From: Azospirillum griseum | Lineage (GTDB): Bacteria > Pseudomonadota > Alphaproteobacteria > Azospirillales > Azospirillaceae | Assembly (NCBI RefSeq): GCF_003966125.1 | Contig: NZ_RXMA01000040.1 | Location: forward strand, 1 to 32,750 | Direction of reading: 5' to 3' | Length of the DNA: 32,750 nucleotides | In this document: one piece after another, positions 16,996 through 25,648 of the stretch | Position numbering within the stretch: position 1 is the first letter of the stretch | Layout: the number at the start of each line of letters is the position of its first letter | The notes under the pieces: model-generated | Database searches by the model: none | Told to the model about the DNA's origin: nothing | The model's input: the letters and a program-made list of their open reading frames with translations, nothing else | Translations under genes and position numbers: made by a program

Positions 16996-17859
16996 ATGAA
17001 GGGCATCATTCTGGCCGGAGGTTCCGGCACCCGCCTCTACCCGGTGACTCGGGCGATCAGCAAGCAGCTGCTGCCGATCTACGACAAGCCGATGATCTAT
17101 TTTCCCCTCAGCACGCTGATGCTGGCGGGGATCCGGGACATCCTGGTCATCACCACCCCACACGACCAGCCCCTGTTCCAGACGGTGCTGGGCGATGGAT
17201 CGCAGTGGGGTCTGAATTTGACCTACGCCATCCAACCGTCGCCCGACGGGCTGGCGCAGGCTTTCATCATCGGGCGGGAATTCGTCGGCAACGATCCCTG
17301 CGCGCTGGTTCTGGGCGACAACATCTTCTACGGCCACGGGCTGACCAGCCTGCTGCGCGCGGCGGGCGAAAAGACCGATGGGGCCAGCGTCTTCGCCTAC
17401 GCCGTGCGCGATCCCGAGCGCTATGGTGTGGTGGAGTTCGACGCCCAGGGCCGCGCCCTGAGCATCGAGGAAAAGCCGGTCCAACCCCGCTCCAAATGGG
17501 CCGTCACCGGCCTCTATTTCTACGACAACGACGTGCTGGACATCGCGGCGGCGGTGAAGCCGTCGGAGCGCGGCGAGCTGGAGATCACCTCGGTCAACGC
17601 CGCTTATCTGGAGTTGGGCAAGCTGTCGGTCGAACAGATGGGCCGTGGTTATGGCTGGTTCGACACCGGCACCCACGACAGCCTGCTGGAGGCGGCGGAG
17701 TTCGTCCGCACCATCCAACACCGTCAGGGCTTGCAGATTTCCTGCCCGGAGGAGATCGCCTACACCGCCGGTTGGATCGACGCCGAACAGGTGCGGCGTC
17801 TGGCCGAACCGCTGAAGAAAAACGAGTATGGCCGCTATCTGCTGGGGTTGCTGGGATAG
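16996..17859 (+). CDS. rmlA: Glucose-1-phosphate thymidylyltransferase (RmlA)
   Basis: A 287-residue nucleotidyltransferase that makes dTDP-glucose from dTTP and glucose-1-phosphate, the entry and feedback-controlled step of rhamnose synthesis. The signature GGSGTRLYPVTRAISKQLLP starts at residue 8; YDKPMIYFPLSTLMLAGI, ALVLGDNIFYGHGL, EKPVQPRSKWAVTGLYFYD and GYGWFDTGTHDSLLEA follow. ATG 16996 is chosen over an upstream in-frame start inside rmlD, because the protein begins with MKGIILAGG as usual. It lies 14 bases after rmlD, completing a C-B-D-A order. Confidence 0.97.
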   Translation: MKGIILAGGSGTRLYPVTRAISKQLLPIYDKPMIYFPLSTLMLAGIRDILVITTPHDQPLFQTVLGDGSQWGLNLTYAIQPSPDGLAQAFIIGREFVGNDPCALVLGDNIFYGHGLTSLLRAAGEKTDGASVFAYAVRDPERYGVVEFDAQGRALSIEEKPVQPRSKWAVTGLYFYDNDVLDIAAAVKPSERGELEITSVNAAYLELGKLSVEQMGRGYGWFDTGTHDSLLEAAEFVRTIQHRQGLQISCPEEIAYTAGWIDAEQVRRLAEPLKKNEYGRYLLGLLG

Positions 17860-17898
17860 GCCCTTCAGCCTCGACGACGGAACAGGATCATCATTGCC

Positions 17899-18855
17899 GT
17901 GCAGCCTCTGAAAAACCGAAAGCGTGTGCTTGTGACCGGTGGGGCCGGTTTTCTGGGGTCTCATCTGTGCGAACGGCTGTTGGCGGCCGGGAATGATGTC
18001 CTCTGCGTCGACAATTTCTTCACCGGCAGCCGCGACAACGTGTTGCGGCTGCTGTCCGACCCGCATTTCGAGCTGATGCGCCACGACGTGACGTTTCCGC
18101 TCTATGTCGAGGTGGACGAGATCTACAACCTTGCCTGTCCCGCCTCCCCGATCCATTACCAGCACGACCCGGTGCAAACCACCAAGACCAGCGTGCACGG
18201 GGCCATCAACATGCTGGGGCTGGCCAAGCGCGTCGGTGCCCGCATCCTGCAGGCATCGACCTCCGAGGTTTACGGCGATCCGGCGGTTCATCCCCAACCG
18301 GAGGACTATTGGGGCAACGTGAACCCGGTCGGTCCGCGCGCCTGCTACGACGAAGGCAAGCGCTGCGCCGAGACCCTGTTTTTCGACTATCATCGCCAGC
18401 ACGCGCTGTCGATCAAGGTCATCCGCATCTTCAACACCTATGGCCCGCGCATGCACCCCAACGATGGTCGGGTGGTGTCGAACTTCATCATCCAGGCGAT
18501 GAAGGGCGAGCCGATCACCGTCTACGGCGACGGGCAGCAGACGCGCTCCTTCTGTTACGTCGATGATCTGATCGAAGGGTTCCTGCGTTTCATGGACACC
18601 CCGGCGGCGATCACCGGCCCCCTCAACCTCGGCAATCCCGGCGAGTTCACCATGCTGGAACTGGCGGAGACGGTGATCCGCCTGACCGGTTCCACCTCGC
18701 GCATCGAACACCACCCCTTGCCGCAGGACGATCCCAAACAGCGCCGTCCCGACATCACCAAAGCCCGCGCTTTGCTGGATTGGGAACCCACGGTCCCGCT
18801 GGAAGAGGGCTTGGACCGCACCATCGCCTATTTCCGCAACCGATTCTTCACCTGA
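17899..18855 (+). CDS. uxs: UDP-glucuronate decarboxylase / UDP-xylose synthase
   Basis: A 318-residue extended short-chain dehydrogenase that decarboxylates UDP-glucuronic acid to UDP-xylose with bound NAD+. VTGGAGFLGSHLCERL (from residue 12), NLACPASPIHYQ, then TSEVYGDPAVHPQ, then YDEGKR (Tyr150, Lys154) are all specific to this family, as is RIFNTYGPRMHPNDGRVVSNF. GTG 17899 is used as start. No UDP-glucose dehydrogenase is in the window, so UDP-glucuronate must be made elsewhere. The 3' end overlaps that of the convergent galE by 8 bases. Confidence 0.94.
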   Translation: MQPLKNRKRVLVTGGAGFLGSHLCERLLAAGNDVLCVDNFFTGSRDNVLRLLSDPHFELMRHDVTFPLYVEVDEIYNLACPASPIHYQHDPVQTTKTSVHGAINMLGLAKRVGARILQASTSEVYGDPAVHPQPEDYWGNVNPVGPRACYDEGKRCAETLFFDYHRQHALSIKVIRIFNTYGPRMHPNDGRVVSNFIIQAMKGEPITVYGDGQQTRSFCYVDDLIEGFLRFMDTPAAITGPLNLGNPGEFTMLELAETVIRLTGSTSRIEHHPLPQDDPKQRRPDITKARALLDWEPTVPLEEGLDRTIAYFRNRFFT

Positions 18856-19903
18856 CGCGGCTTTTCGGGGCGTGCGGCTCCAGCCCCGCCGCCTGTTCGG
18901 TCATCAGGCGCTCCTCCCAGGCGATCGCCGAGGCGACGATTCCCTCAAGATCGGCATGACGCGGCGTCCACCCCAACACCCGCCCGATCCGTGCGGCACT
19001 GGCCACCAGGGCGGGGGGATCGCCAGCCCGGCGGGGGGCCACCCGCGTCGGCAGAGACCGGCCGCTCACCCGCTCCACCATCGCCAGCACCTCGCGCACC
19101 GAATGGCCGCGCCCATACCCGCAATTCAGGATCTGCGAGTCCCCGCCCCGTTCCAGATGGGCCAGGGCGGCGATGTGCGCCTCGGCAAGATCGCTGACAT
19201 GCAGATAATCCCGAACACAGGTGCCGTCCGGGGTGTCGTAATCGTCGCCGAAGATGTTCAACTCCCGCCGCTGGCCGGTGATGGTCTGGGCGGCGATCTT
19301 GATCAGATGCGTGGCCTCCCGCGATCGTTGCCCGGAACGCCCCTGCGGGTCAGCGCCGGCGACGTTGAAGTAGCGCAGGGCAACGTAACGCAGACCATGG
19401 GCGGCGGCGGCGTCGCGCAGCATCCACTCGGTCATCAGCTTTGACACGCCGTAGGGGTTGATCGGCTGGGTCGGCGCGTCCTCGCCGATTGGCTGCCGGT
19501 CGGGCATGCCATAGACGGAGGCGGAGGAAGAAAAGATGAACCGACCGATTCTGGCCCGCGCGCAGGCTTCGATCAAGGCGAGGCTGTTCACCGTGTTGTT
19601 GCGGTAATAGGCGAGCGGCTGCTCCACCGATTCCGACACGACGATGCTGCCCGCGAAATGCATGACCGTGCCAACGCCGTAGCGGGCGAAAAGGTCGATC
19701 ACCCTCTCCTGGTCGCCAACATCGCCCTCGATCAGCGGCACCCCGGCGGGGACCGCGCTTCGATGGCCGACGGACAGATCGTCCAGAACGACGACGGATC
19801 GGCCCTGATCGCGCAGCGCCAGCACGGCGTGAGACCCGATGTAACCGGCCCCACCCGTCACCAGCACCGCATCGCGTGCAGCCGAAACGGGGTGAGTGGT
19901 CAT
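18848..19903 (-). CDS. galE: UDP-glucose 4-epimerase (GalE)
   Basis: A 351-residue epimerase interconverting UDP-glucose and UDP-galactose with bound NAD+. It shows VTGGAGYIGSHAVLAL (from residue 15), MHFAGSIVVSESVEQPL, then FSSSASVYG, and the catalytic YGVSK (Tyr151, Lys155). RYFNVAGADPQGRSGQ and GTCVRDYLHVSDLAEAH are diagnostic. ATG 19903 is chosen because AGAAGG lies eight bases before it; upstream in-frame codons add an unrelated basic stretch. It is transcribed toward uxs, and follows hlyD with a 137-base gap, so it may have its own promoter. Confidence 0.95.
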   Translation of the reverse strand: MTTHPVSAARDAVLVTGGAGYIGSHAVLALRDQGRSVVVLDDLSVGHRSAVPAGVPLIEGDVGDQERVIDLFARYGVGTVMHFAGSIVVSESVEQPLAYYRNNTVNSLALIEACARARIGRFIFSSSASVYGMPDRQPIGEDAPTQPINPYGVSKLMTEWMLRDAAAAHGLRYVALRYFNVAGADPQGRSGQRSREATHLIKIAAQTITGQRRELNIFGDDYDTPDGTCVRDYLHVSDLAEAHIAALAHLERGGDSQILNCGYGRGHSVREVLAMVERVSGRSLPTRVAPRRAGDPPALVASAARIGRVLGWTPRHADLEGIVASAIAWEERLMTEQAAGLEPHAPKSRVR

Positions 19904-20040
19904 CGGGGCGCCTTCTTCACACAACATCGCAACACTCCGGTCGGGCGTCGCGCCCGCTCCGCCGCGCACCCGAACAGCCCCTCGGCATCGGCGCAAGGGC
20001 TTTCTGCATGGACCGCCGATAGGGAAACAGGGTGGTGGGG

Positions 20041-21477
20041 TTATGGTTCACGGATGCTTTCGTCCAACACGCGCACAATGGGATAGAGGAAATAGGACAG
20101 TATGGACCGGCTGCCCACCCGAATCTCGACCGTCGCGGCCATTCCCGGTGTGATCCGGGTGTCTTCCGGCACCGCGTCGAGGCGGGTGGTGAGCAACCGC
20201 ACCCGGGTGCGGAAGACCGTCCCCCCGGATGGGGAGCGGTTTCCCTCCGCGCCGCTGCCGTCCGTCGCCGTGCCGCTGGTGGTTGCACCGGTGGCGAAGG
20301 CATCGGCGCTGATGGTGCGCACGGTTCCCGACAGGGTGCCGTGCCGTTGGAAGGGAAAGGCGTCCAGCTTGACCCGCACCGTGTCGCCGACCCGCACCAG
20401 CCCGATGTCGCGTGACGGAATCTCCGCCTCGACCTCCAGCGGCACGTCGGCGGGCACCAGCGTTATCAGGGGTTCGGCCTCGCGGATCACGGACCCGACG
20501 GAGCGCCGCGCCACCTCCAACACCACCGCGTCCAGCGGGGCGGTCAGCGTGACCAGAGCGCGCCGCCGTTCGGCTTTGGCCACCTGCTCGGTCAGCGTCG
20601 CCCTCTGGCGATTCAACTCCACCAGCTCTTCCGCCGTCTTGCGTCGCCATTCGTCCATGAAGGCGGCGCGGTCCGCCTGGGTTCCAGACAGTTCGTGCCG
20701 GTTTTCGCGCTCGTGATCCATCAGGGTTGCCAACTCGTCGCGCAAACGCAGGCTCTCGTTGCGCGCCTCCAGCCACATCAGGCGTGAGCCGGTCTGACGT
20801 TCCTGAAGCTGACGGCGGATCGCCTCCATCTCTCCGACCAGATCCAGCCGTTCGGCAAGCCCGGTCTGCGCCCGCCGGTTCGACCGCAACGCCGCCTCCA
20901 GCCGGTTGACCTTTTCGTCGAAGCTGGCCAGCCGGGCACCATATTCCGCGCGCCGCCGGTCCAGGATGGCGGCTTGGAGCGCGGCATCGGGCATGGTCGT
21001 GGCCAGGGGGTAAGCGGTCCCATCCAATTCCGCACGCAGACGGGCCACCTGTGCGTCCAGGCTGCTCAGCCGGGCGCTGAGATCGGCGAGATCCGCCGCC
21101 ACGAAGGTGGGATCGAGCGTCGCCAACCGGTCGCCGACCCGAACGCGGTCGCCGACCCGCACCGTCACCTCCCGCACCACCGCCGTTTCCAGCGGTTGGA
21201 CCACCACCAACGGGGCTGTCGTCACCAACCGCCCCCCCGCCGCCACGATGCGGTCCACATGCGCCAACCCGGCCCACGCCACCAGCGCGACCAGAAGAGC
21301 AAGCAGGGCATACAGCGTGGCGCGCGCCAGCCAGGGCAGGGGGGCGTGTTCGACCGACGCGCCATCGGGCAGATAGGACAGGGCAAAAGCGGGGGGCAGG
21401 GGCGGTTGCGGCGGCGGTCCCCCCGTTGCCGAAGCTTTGGGATCCGGTTGGCCAGCCGAGGAGGGGACGCCCGTCAT
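20041..21477 (-). CDS. Type I secretion periplasmic adaptor (HlyD family)
   Basis: A 478-residue membrane fusion protein linking an inner-membrane ABC transporter to an outer-membrane TolC channel. Residues 1-50 are a proline-rich cytoplasmic tail; one membrane segment follows (about 52-72, TLYALLALLVALVAWAGL). Then come the biotinyl-lipoyl half-motif GGRLVTTAPLVVVQPLETAV with VREVTVRVGDRVRVGDRLATLD, a long coiled-coil hairpin (about 120-300), and the second lipoyl half with LTAPLDAVVLEVARRSVGSV. A C-terminal beta domain ends in GMAATVEIRVGSRSILSYFL, the usual T1SS adaptor ending. It starts six bases after the ABC transporter stop. No outer-membrane component or secreted substrate gene is seen in the window. 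Confidence 0.93.
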   Translation of the reverse strand: MTGVPSSAGQPDPKASATGGPPPQPPLPPAFALSYLPDGASVEHAPLPWLARATLYALLALLVALVAWAGLAHVDRIVAAGGRLVTTAPLVVVQPLETAVVREVTVRVGDRVRVGDRLATLDPTFVAADLADLSARLSSLDAQVARLRAELDGTAYPLATTMPDAALQAAILDRRRAEYGARLASFDEKVNRLEAALRSNRRAQTGLAERLDLVGEMEAIRRQLQERQTGSRLMWLEARNESLRLRDELATLMDHERENRHELSGTQADRAAFMDEWRRKTAEELVELNRQRATLTEQVAKAERRRALVTLTAPLDAVVLEVARRSVGSVIREAEPLITLVPADVPLEVEAEIPSRDIGLVRVGDTVRVKLDAFPFQRHGTLSGTVRTISADAFATGATTSGTATDGSGAEGNRSPSGGTVFRTRVRLLTTRLDAVPEDTRITPGMAATVEIRVGSRSILSYFLYPIVRVLDESIREP

Positions 21478-21483
21478 CGCGGC

Positions 21484-23661
21484 TCAATGCCCCCGGTTCT
21501 GCTGTTGCCACAGATGCCGGTATTCCCCACAGCGGGCGAGCAGAACCGGGTGGGGGGCCTGGTCGATCAGGTGGCCCTGCTCCAGCACGGCGATGGTGTC
21601 GCAGCCGGTCAGGGTGGTCAGCCGATGGGTGACGATCAGCACCGTGCGGCCTTGGGCGATGCGGCGCAGACCGGTCATGACAACCGCCTCGCTGTCGGGA
21701 TCGAGCGCGCTGGTCGCCTCGTCCAGGATCAGGACACGCGGTTGCGGCAACAGGGCGCGGGCGATGGCGATGCGCTGTTTCTGGCCCCCCGACAGATTGC
21801 TCGCCCCTTCCTCCACCAGGGTGTCGTAGCCGTCGGGCAGAGCGCGGATGAAGTCGTCGGCCCCCGCCAGACGGGCGGCCTCGACCACCGCCTCGCGCGG
21901 GGCACCGGGCAGGGTCATCGCGATGTTGTCGCGGATGCTGCCGCGAAACAGGAAATTGTCTTGCAACACCACACCGATGGAGCGGCGCAGATGGGTCAGA
22001 TCAAGCTCCCGGATGTCCAGCCCATCGTAGCGGATGGCCCCCTCCTGGGGGGGGTAGACCCCCTGCAGCAGGCGCATCAGCGTGCTTTTCCCCGATCCGC
22101 TGCGTCCGACCAGCCCGACCACCGACCCCGCCGCAATGTCCAGCGTGACGCCCGCAAGCGCAGGGGGGCGGTGGTGGTCGTACCGGAAGCCAACCCCGTC
22201 GACCGTGATGCGACCGGAAAGAGGGGGGCAGGCTCCGGCCCCCTCGCGCCGGGATTCAGCCGGATGGTTCATCACCTCGCCCAGCATGCGCACCGACAGG
22301 GCGGTTTCCTGATACTGGTGCACCAGCGCAACCAGTTGGGCCAACGGCGTCACCACCCGACCCGCCAGCATCTGGAAGGCGATGAGCGCGCCGACGGTCA
22401 TCTGGTGGTCGAAGACGTCGAGCGCCCCAACCGCGACCACCGCCACCATCATCGCCTTTTCCAGAAACTCGGTCAGGCTGCGGGCAACGATGGCGATCCG
22501 CCCAACCCGATAATGGTTTGTCACCGCATGCGCGGCCCGGCTGTCCCACTGACGGCGTTGCAAAGCCTCCAGGGCGGAGGATTTCACGGTGCGCATGCCG
22601 TGGATGGTTTCCACCAACATCGCCTGCCGGTCGGCGTCGGCGGCGTACAGATCCCGCAGGCGGTTCCGATAGAGCGGCACGAGGGCCATCATCACCACGG
22701 TGATCAGAAAGCCGAACAGCAACACCAACAGCGTCAATTTGGGCGAATAGACGGCCAGAACCGGCAGGAAGACCAGCAGCATCAGGCTGTCCAGTGCGGT
22801 GGACAGCAGGGTGCCGGTCAGAAACTCCCGGATCCGCTCCACCTGCTGCATGTGGCGCACGGTGATGCCCGCCGGGCGCGCGTCAAAAAAGGTGATGGGC
22901 AGGTCCAGCAAATGGCCGAAGGTTCGGTTCAAAAGCCGGATGTCGATCCGGTTGGCGGCGGCCAACAGGATGAACTGGCGCAGGAAGCGGAAGACCGTCT
23001 CGAACAGCAGCCCGCCCAGGACACCGATGGTCAGCACCTGCAAGGTGGCGACCGTTTCGTGCACCAGCACCTTGTCGATCACGATCTGGAAATAGACCGG
23101 CACGGCCAGGGCCAAGGCGTGCAACGCCAGGGCCGCGACCAGCACATCGCGAAAGGCCCCCTTCTGGCGCAGCACCTCCGGCAGGAACCAGCGAAGCCCA
23201 AAGGGCTGTTGCGGGTCGGACAGGCGGCGGCGCGGCTTCAGAAAAATCAGCTCGCCGTTCCACCGCTCCAGAAAGCGGTCGCGCGGCACATCGATCACAT
23301 CCAACCGGTCGGCCAGCGGATCGACGATCCCCACCATCGCTCCGGCGTCAGCGCCCGATGGTGGCGACAGGCCGACCAGGATCACGCTGTTGCCGTTGGT
23401 CAGCCGCGCCAGCACCGGAAAGACCGGCGGCAGGGCGCAAAGCCCGCGCCAGTCCAAGCGGCGGGCGGATGCCTTGAAGCCCATGGCGGTGGCGATCCGC
23501 AGCGCATCGGCGGTCGACGGCTCGTCATCACCGGGAGCCAGACGGTCACGCAAGGCGGTCGGCGAGGCGGCCAGACCATGGTGACGCGCCACCAGAGCCA
23601 GGCAGCGCAAGGCGGTTCCCTCCTCCGGACCGCGTGTGTGGTCGGAACCGGCCCCGATCAT
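21484..23661 (-). CDS. Type I secretion ABC transporter with degenerate C39-like domain
   Basis: A 725-residue HlyB/LapB-type transporter. Residues about 10-140 match the N-terminal C39 peptidase position, but the segment GTALRCLALVARHHG has Thr16 where the catalytic Cys should be (alignment by eye). It is therefore probably a non-cleaving C39-like domain that binds substrate. Transmembrane segments span about 165-440. The ATPase part has Walker A GRSGSGKST (519-527), signature LSGGQKQRIAIARAL (from 623) and Walker B VLILDEATSALD. The gene lies six bases after the small unknown gene and six before the hlyD-like gene, so the three form one unit. Family knowledge predicts an unprocessed, C-terminally targeted protein substrate; none is encoded here. 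Confidence 0.93.
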   Translation of the reverse strand: MIGAGSDHTRGPEEGTALRCLALVARHHGLAASPTALRDRLAPGDDEPSTADALRIATAMGFKASARRLDWRGLCALPPVFPVLARLTNGNSVILVGLSPPSGADAGAMVGIVDPLADRLDVIDVPRDRFLERWNGELIFLKPRRRLSDPQQPFGLRWFLPEVLRQKGAFRDVLVAALALHALALAVPVYFQIVIDKVLVHETVATLQVLTIGVLGGLLFETVFRFLRQFILLAAANRIDIRLLNRTFGHLLDLPITFFDARPAGITVRHMQQVERIREFLTGTLLSTALDSLMLLVFLPVLAVYSPKLTLLVLLFGFLITVVMMALVPLYRNRLRDLYAADADRQAMLVETIHGMRTVKSSALEALQRRQWDSRAAHAVTNHYRVGRIAIVARSLTEFLEKAMMVAVVAVGALDVFDHQMTVGALIAFQMLAGRVVTPLAQLVALVHQYQETALSVRMLGEVMNHPAESRREGAGACPPLSGRITVDGVGFRYDHHRPPALAGVTLDIAAGSVVGLVGRSGSGKSTLMRLLQGVYPPQEGAIRYDGLDIRELDLTHLRRSIGVVLQDNFLFRGSIRDNIAMTLPGAPREAVVEAARLAGADDFIRALPDGYDTLVEEGASNLSGGQKQRIAIARALLPQPRVLILDEATSALDPDSEAVVMTGLRRIAQGRTVLIVTHRLTTLTGCDTIAVLEQGHLIDQAPHPVLLARCGEYRHLWQQQNRGH

Positions 23662-23667
23662 CTGCGC

Positions 23668-24075
23668 TCAATCAAAATTCGGCGAACGGGGTGGGGACGG
23701 TTGCGGCGTCTCCATGCGGGCGGGGGAAGGGGGCGTGGCATGGGGGGCGTGACGCGGTGGCACGGGCGACGCGGTCTCGGTGGGATGACGGGGGGCGGGA
23801 TGGCTGGGGGCGGGATGGCCGGGTCCGCCAAGAACGCCCGCCTCCTCCAGCCGCCGGCGCATGCCCTCCAGCGCGTCGAGGCTGGCCAGGAAACCCGGCA
23901 GGCTCATCACCACCCGCTGGCGGATGGTGGGCAGGGGGTGCCCGCCCGCGTCCTTGCGAACCGCCGACAGGCTGTAAAGGTCGATGCGCACCATGCCGTT
24001 GCCGAAACCGACATCGAACACGCCGTCGGCGTACAGTTCGGGCAGGCGGTCGTCGGCGGGTGGGTCGATGGTCAT
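23668..24075 (-). CDS. Small protein of unknown function preceding the T1SS genes
   Basis: A 135-residue protein, not recognised. Residues about 10-85 look folded: YADGVFDVGFGNGMVRIDLY, then IRQRVVMSLPGFLASLDALE and a charged helix. This beta-then-helix pattern resembles small DUF3467-like proteins, but the likeness is weak. Residues 86-135 are rich in proline, histidine and serine, with repeated HPAP/HAP-like steps, and are likely disordered. The start ATG 24075 follows GGAG at five bases. It sits 27 bases after manC and six before the transporter gene, so it is probably co-expressed with both. No signal peptide or glycine-rich calcium repeats are present, so it does not look like the secreted substrate. 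A role as a chaperone or regulator of the transporter is possible. Confidence 0.72.
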   Translation of the reverse strand: MTIDPPADDRLPELYADGVFDVGFGNGMVRIDLYSLSAVRKDAGGHPLPTIRQRVVMSLPGFLASLDALEGMRRRLEEAGVLGGPGHPAPSHPAPRHPTETASPVPPRHAPHATPPSPARMETPQPSPPRSPNFD

Positions 24076-24102
24076 GGTGGCTCCAGCGGTGGGAGGGAAG
24101 CC

Positions 24103-25542
24103 TCAGCTCCGCCCGTAGACGTCCTCCAAGCGGACGATGTCATCCTCGCCCAGATAAGACCCTGACTGCACCTCGATGATGGTCAGAGGCACCTTGCCCG
24201 GATTTTCCAACCGGTGGACCGTTCCGATCGGAATGTAGATCGATTGGTTTTCGTACACCATCACCTCCTCCTCGCCGCGCGTGACCAGGGCGGTCCCGTT
24301 GACCACCACCCAATGTTCGGCGCGGTGATGGTGCTTTTGCAGCGACAGGCGCGAGCCGGGGGAGATGGTCAGGCTCTTCACCTGGAAGCGGTCGCCGGTG
24401 TGGAGCGACTGGTAGGAACCCCAGGGGCGGTGGACACGGCGATGGGTGGAGGATTCGCTGCGGCCATCGGCCTTCAACCGGTCGACGATGCGCTTGACGT
24501 CCTGGGTCCGGTTGCGGTCGGCCACCAGCACGGCGTCGTCCACGACCACGACCACCGCGTTTTCGATTCCGACCAGGGCGGTCAGGTGGCTGTCGCTGCG
24601 GACGTAGCAGTCGCGGGCACCCTCCAGCAGCACGTCGCCAACGGTGACGTTGCCGTCGGTGTCCTTGGTCCCGACATCCCACAGCGCCGACCAGGCACCG
24701 ACATCGGTCCAACCGATCTCGCAGGGGACAACGGCGGCACGGGCCGTGCGCTCCATAACCGCATAGTCGATGGAGATGCTGGGCGCACGGGCGAAAGCCG
24801 CCGGATCCAGACGGAAGAAGTCGAGATCGCGTGATCCGCCGTCCAACGCCTCGCGGCACGCGGCCAGCACCTCTGGAACATGTTCGGCCAACTCGGCGAG
24901 CAAACGCCCGACGGGAAACAGGAACATGCCGCTGTTCCAGGCGTAGGTCGCCGCCGCGACATAGCCTTGCGCCACCTCCAGGGACGGCTTTTCGACAAAG
25001 GCGTCGACATCGAAAGCCCCATCGACGTCGGCCATCGGTTGGCCGCGCCGGATGTACCCATAGCCGGTTTCCGGTCGGGTCGGGGTGATGCCGAAGGTGA
25101 CAAGCCGGTCGCTGGCGGCCGCCTGCACCGCGACCGCGACCGCCCGATGGAAGGCGGCGGTGTCGCGAACCTCGTGGTCGGCGGGCAGCACCAGCAGCAG
25201 CGCGTCGGGGTCCTCAACCGCAAGGGCGGCGAGCGCGCAGGCGGCGGCGGTGTTGCGACCGGTTGGTTCCAGGATGATGCCGCGCGGCGCGCAACGCGAC
25301 TGGCGAAGCTGTTCGGCGGCGAGGAAGCGGTGCTCCTGGTTGCAGATGACCAGCGGCGCGGTGAAGGTCAGACCATTGACGGCGGTTCCAACCCGCAAGG
25401 CGGTGTCTTGCAACAGGCTGCGGTCGGAGCACAGCGGCAGGAACTGTTTTGGGTAGAGTTCGCGAGACAGCGGCCACAGGCGCGATCCCGTACCGCCGGA
25501 CAACAGCACCGGAACGATGGTCTGCACGGAATTGCCGGTCAT
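24103..25542 (-). CDS. manC: Mannose-1-phosphate guanylyltransferase / mannose-6-phosphate isomerase (ManC type)
   Basis: A 479-residue bifunctional type II enzyme making GDP-mannose, with an N-terminal guanylyltransferase and a C-terminal cupin isomerase. It has LSGGTGSRLWPLSRELYPKQ (14-33), ILEPTGRNTAAACALAAL, then VEKPSLEVAQGYV, then GWTDVGAWSALWDVG. The isomerase part has RPWGSYQSLHTGDRFQVK (from 372), then LQKHHHRAEHWVVVNGTA with metal-binding histidines. It appears to be the first gene of the unit manC, small gene, ABC transporter, hlyD. No GDP-mannose-modifying enzyme or phosphomannomutase is visible in the window. Confidence 0.96.
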   Translation of the reverse strand: MTGNSVQTIVPVLLSGGTGSRLWPLSRELYPKQFLPLCSDRSLLQDTALRVGTAVNGLTFTAPLVICNQEHRFLAAEQLRQSRCAPRGIILEPTGRNTAAACALAALAVEDPDALLLVLPADHEVRDTAAFHRAVAVAVQAAASDRLVTFGITPTRPETGYGYIRRGQPMADVDGAFDVDAFVEKPSLEVAQGYVAAATYAWNSGMFLFPVGRLLAELAEHVPEVLAACREALDGGSRDLDFFRLDPAAFARAPSISIDYAVMERTARAAVVPCEIGWTDVGAWSALWDVGTKDTDGNVTVGDVLLEGARDCYVRSDSHLTALVGIENAVVVVVDDAVLVADRNRTQDVKRIVDRLKADGRSESSTHRRVHRPWGSYQSLHTGDRFQVKSLTISPGSRLSLQKHHHRAEHWVVVNGTALVTRGEEEVMVYENQSIYIPIGTVHRLENPGKVPLTIIEVQSGSYLGEDDIVRLEDVYGRS

Positions 25543-25600
25543 CGGGTCGCCCTATGGTGGAGATGCATGGCAGGGCGCGCCGACGCCCTTGGACTGCGCC

Positions 25601-25630
25601 GTTATAGACCGGCGTTCCAACCCGCGACAA
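25601..25630 (-). promoter_or_regulatory. Candidate promoter of manC
   Basis: On the minus strand TTGTCG (25625-25630) and TATAAC (25601-25606) are 18 bases apart, about 60 bases upstream of the manC start. The -10 match is good and the -35 match partial. The 106-base gap between the giant GT gene and manC is otherwise empty. Confidence 0.35.
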
Positions 25631-25648
25631 GCGCCACGGGCCGCCCCA

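Noticed and set aside
20974..24165. A 1063-codon open frame on the plus strand opposite the T1SS genes
   Set aside because: It is the reverse of three clear minus-strand genes with full family motifs. The translation is Gln/His/Arg-rich, a usual artefact of high-GC codon use.
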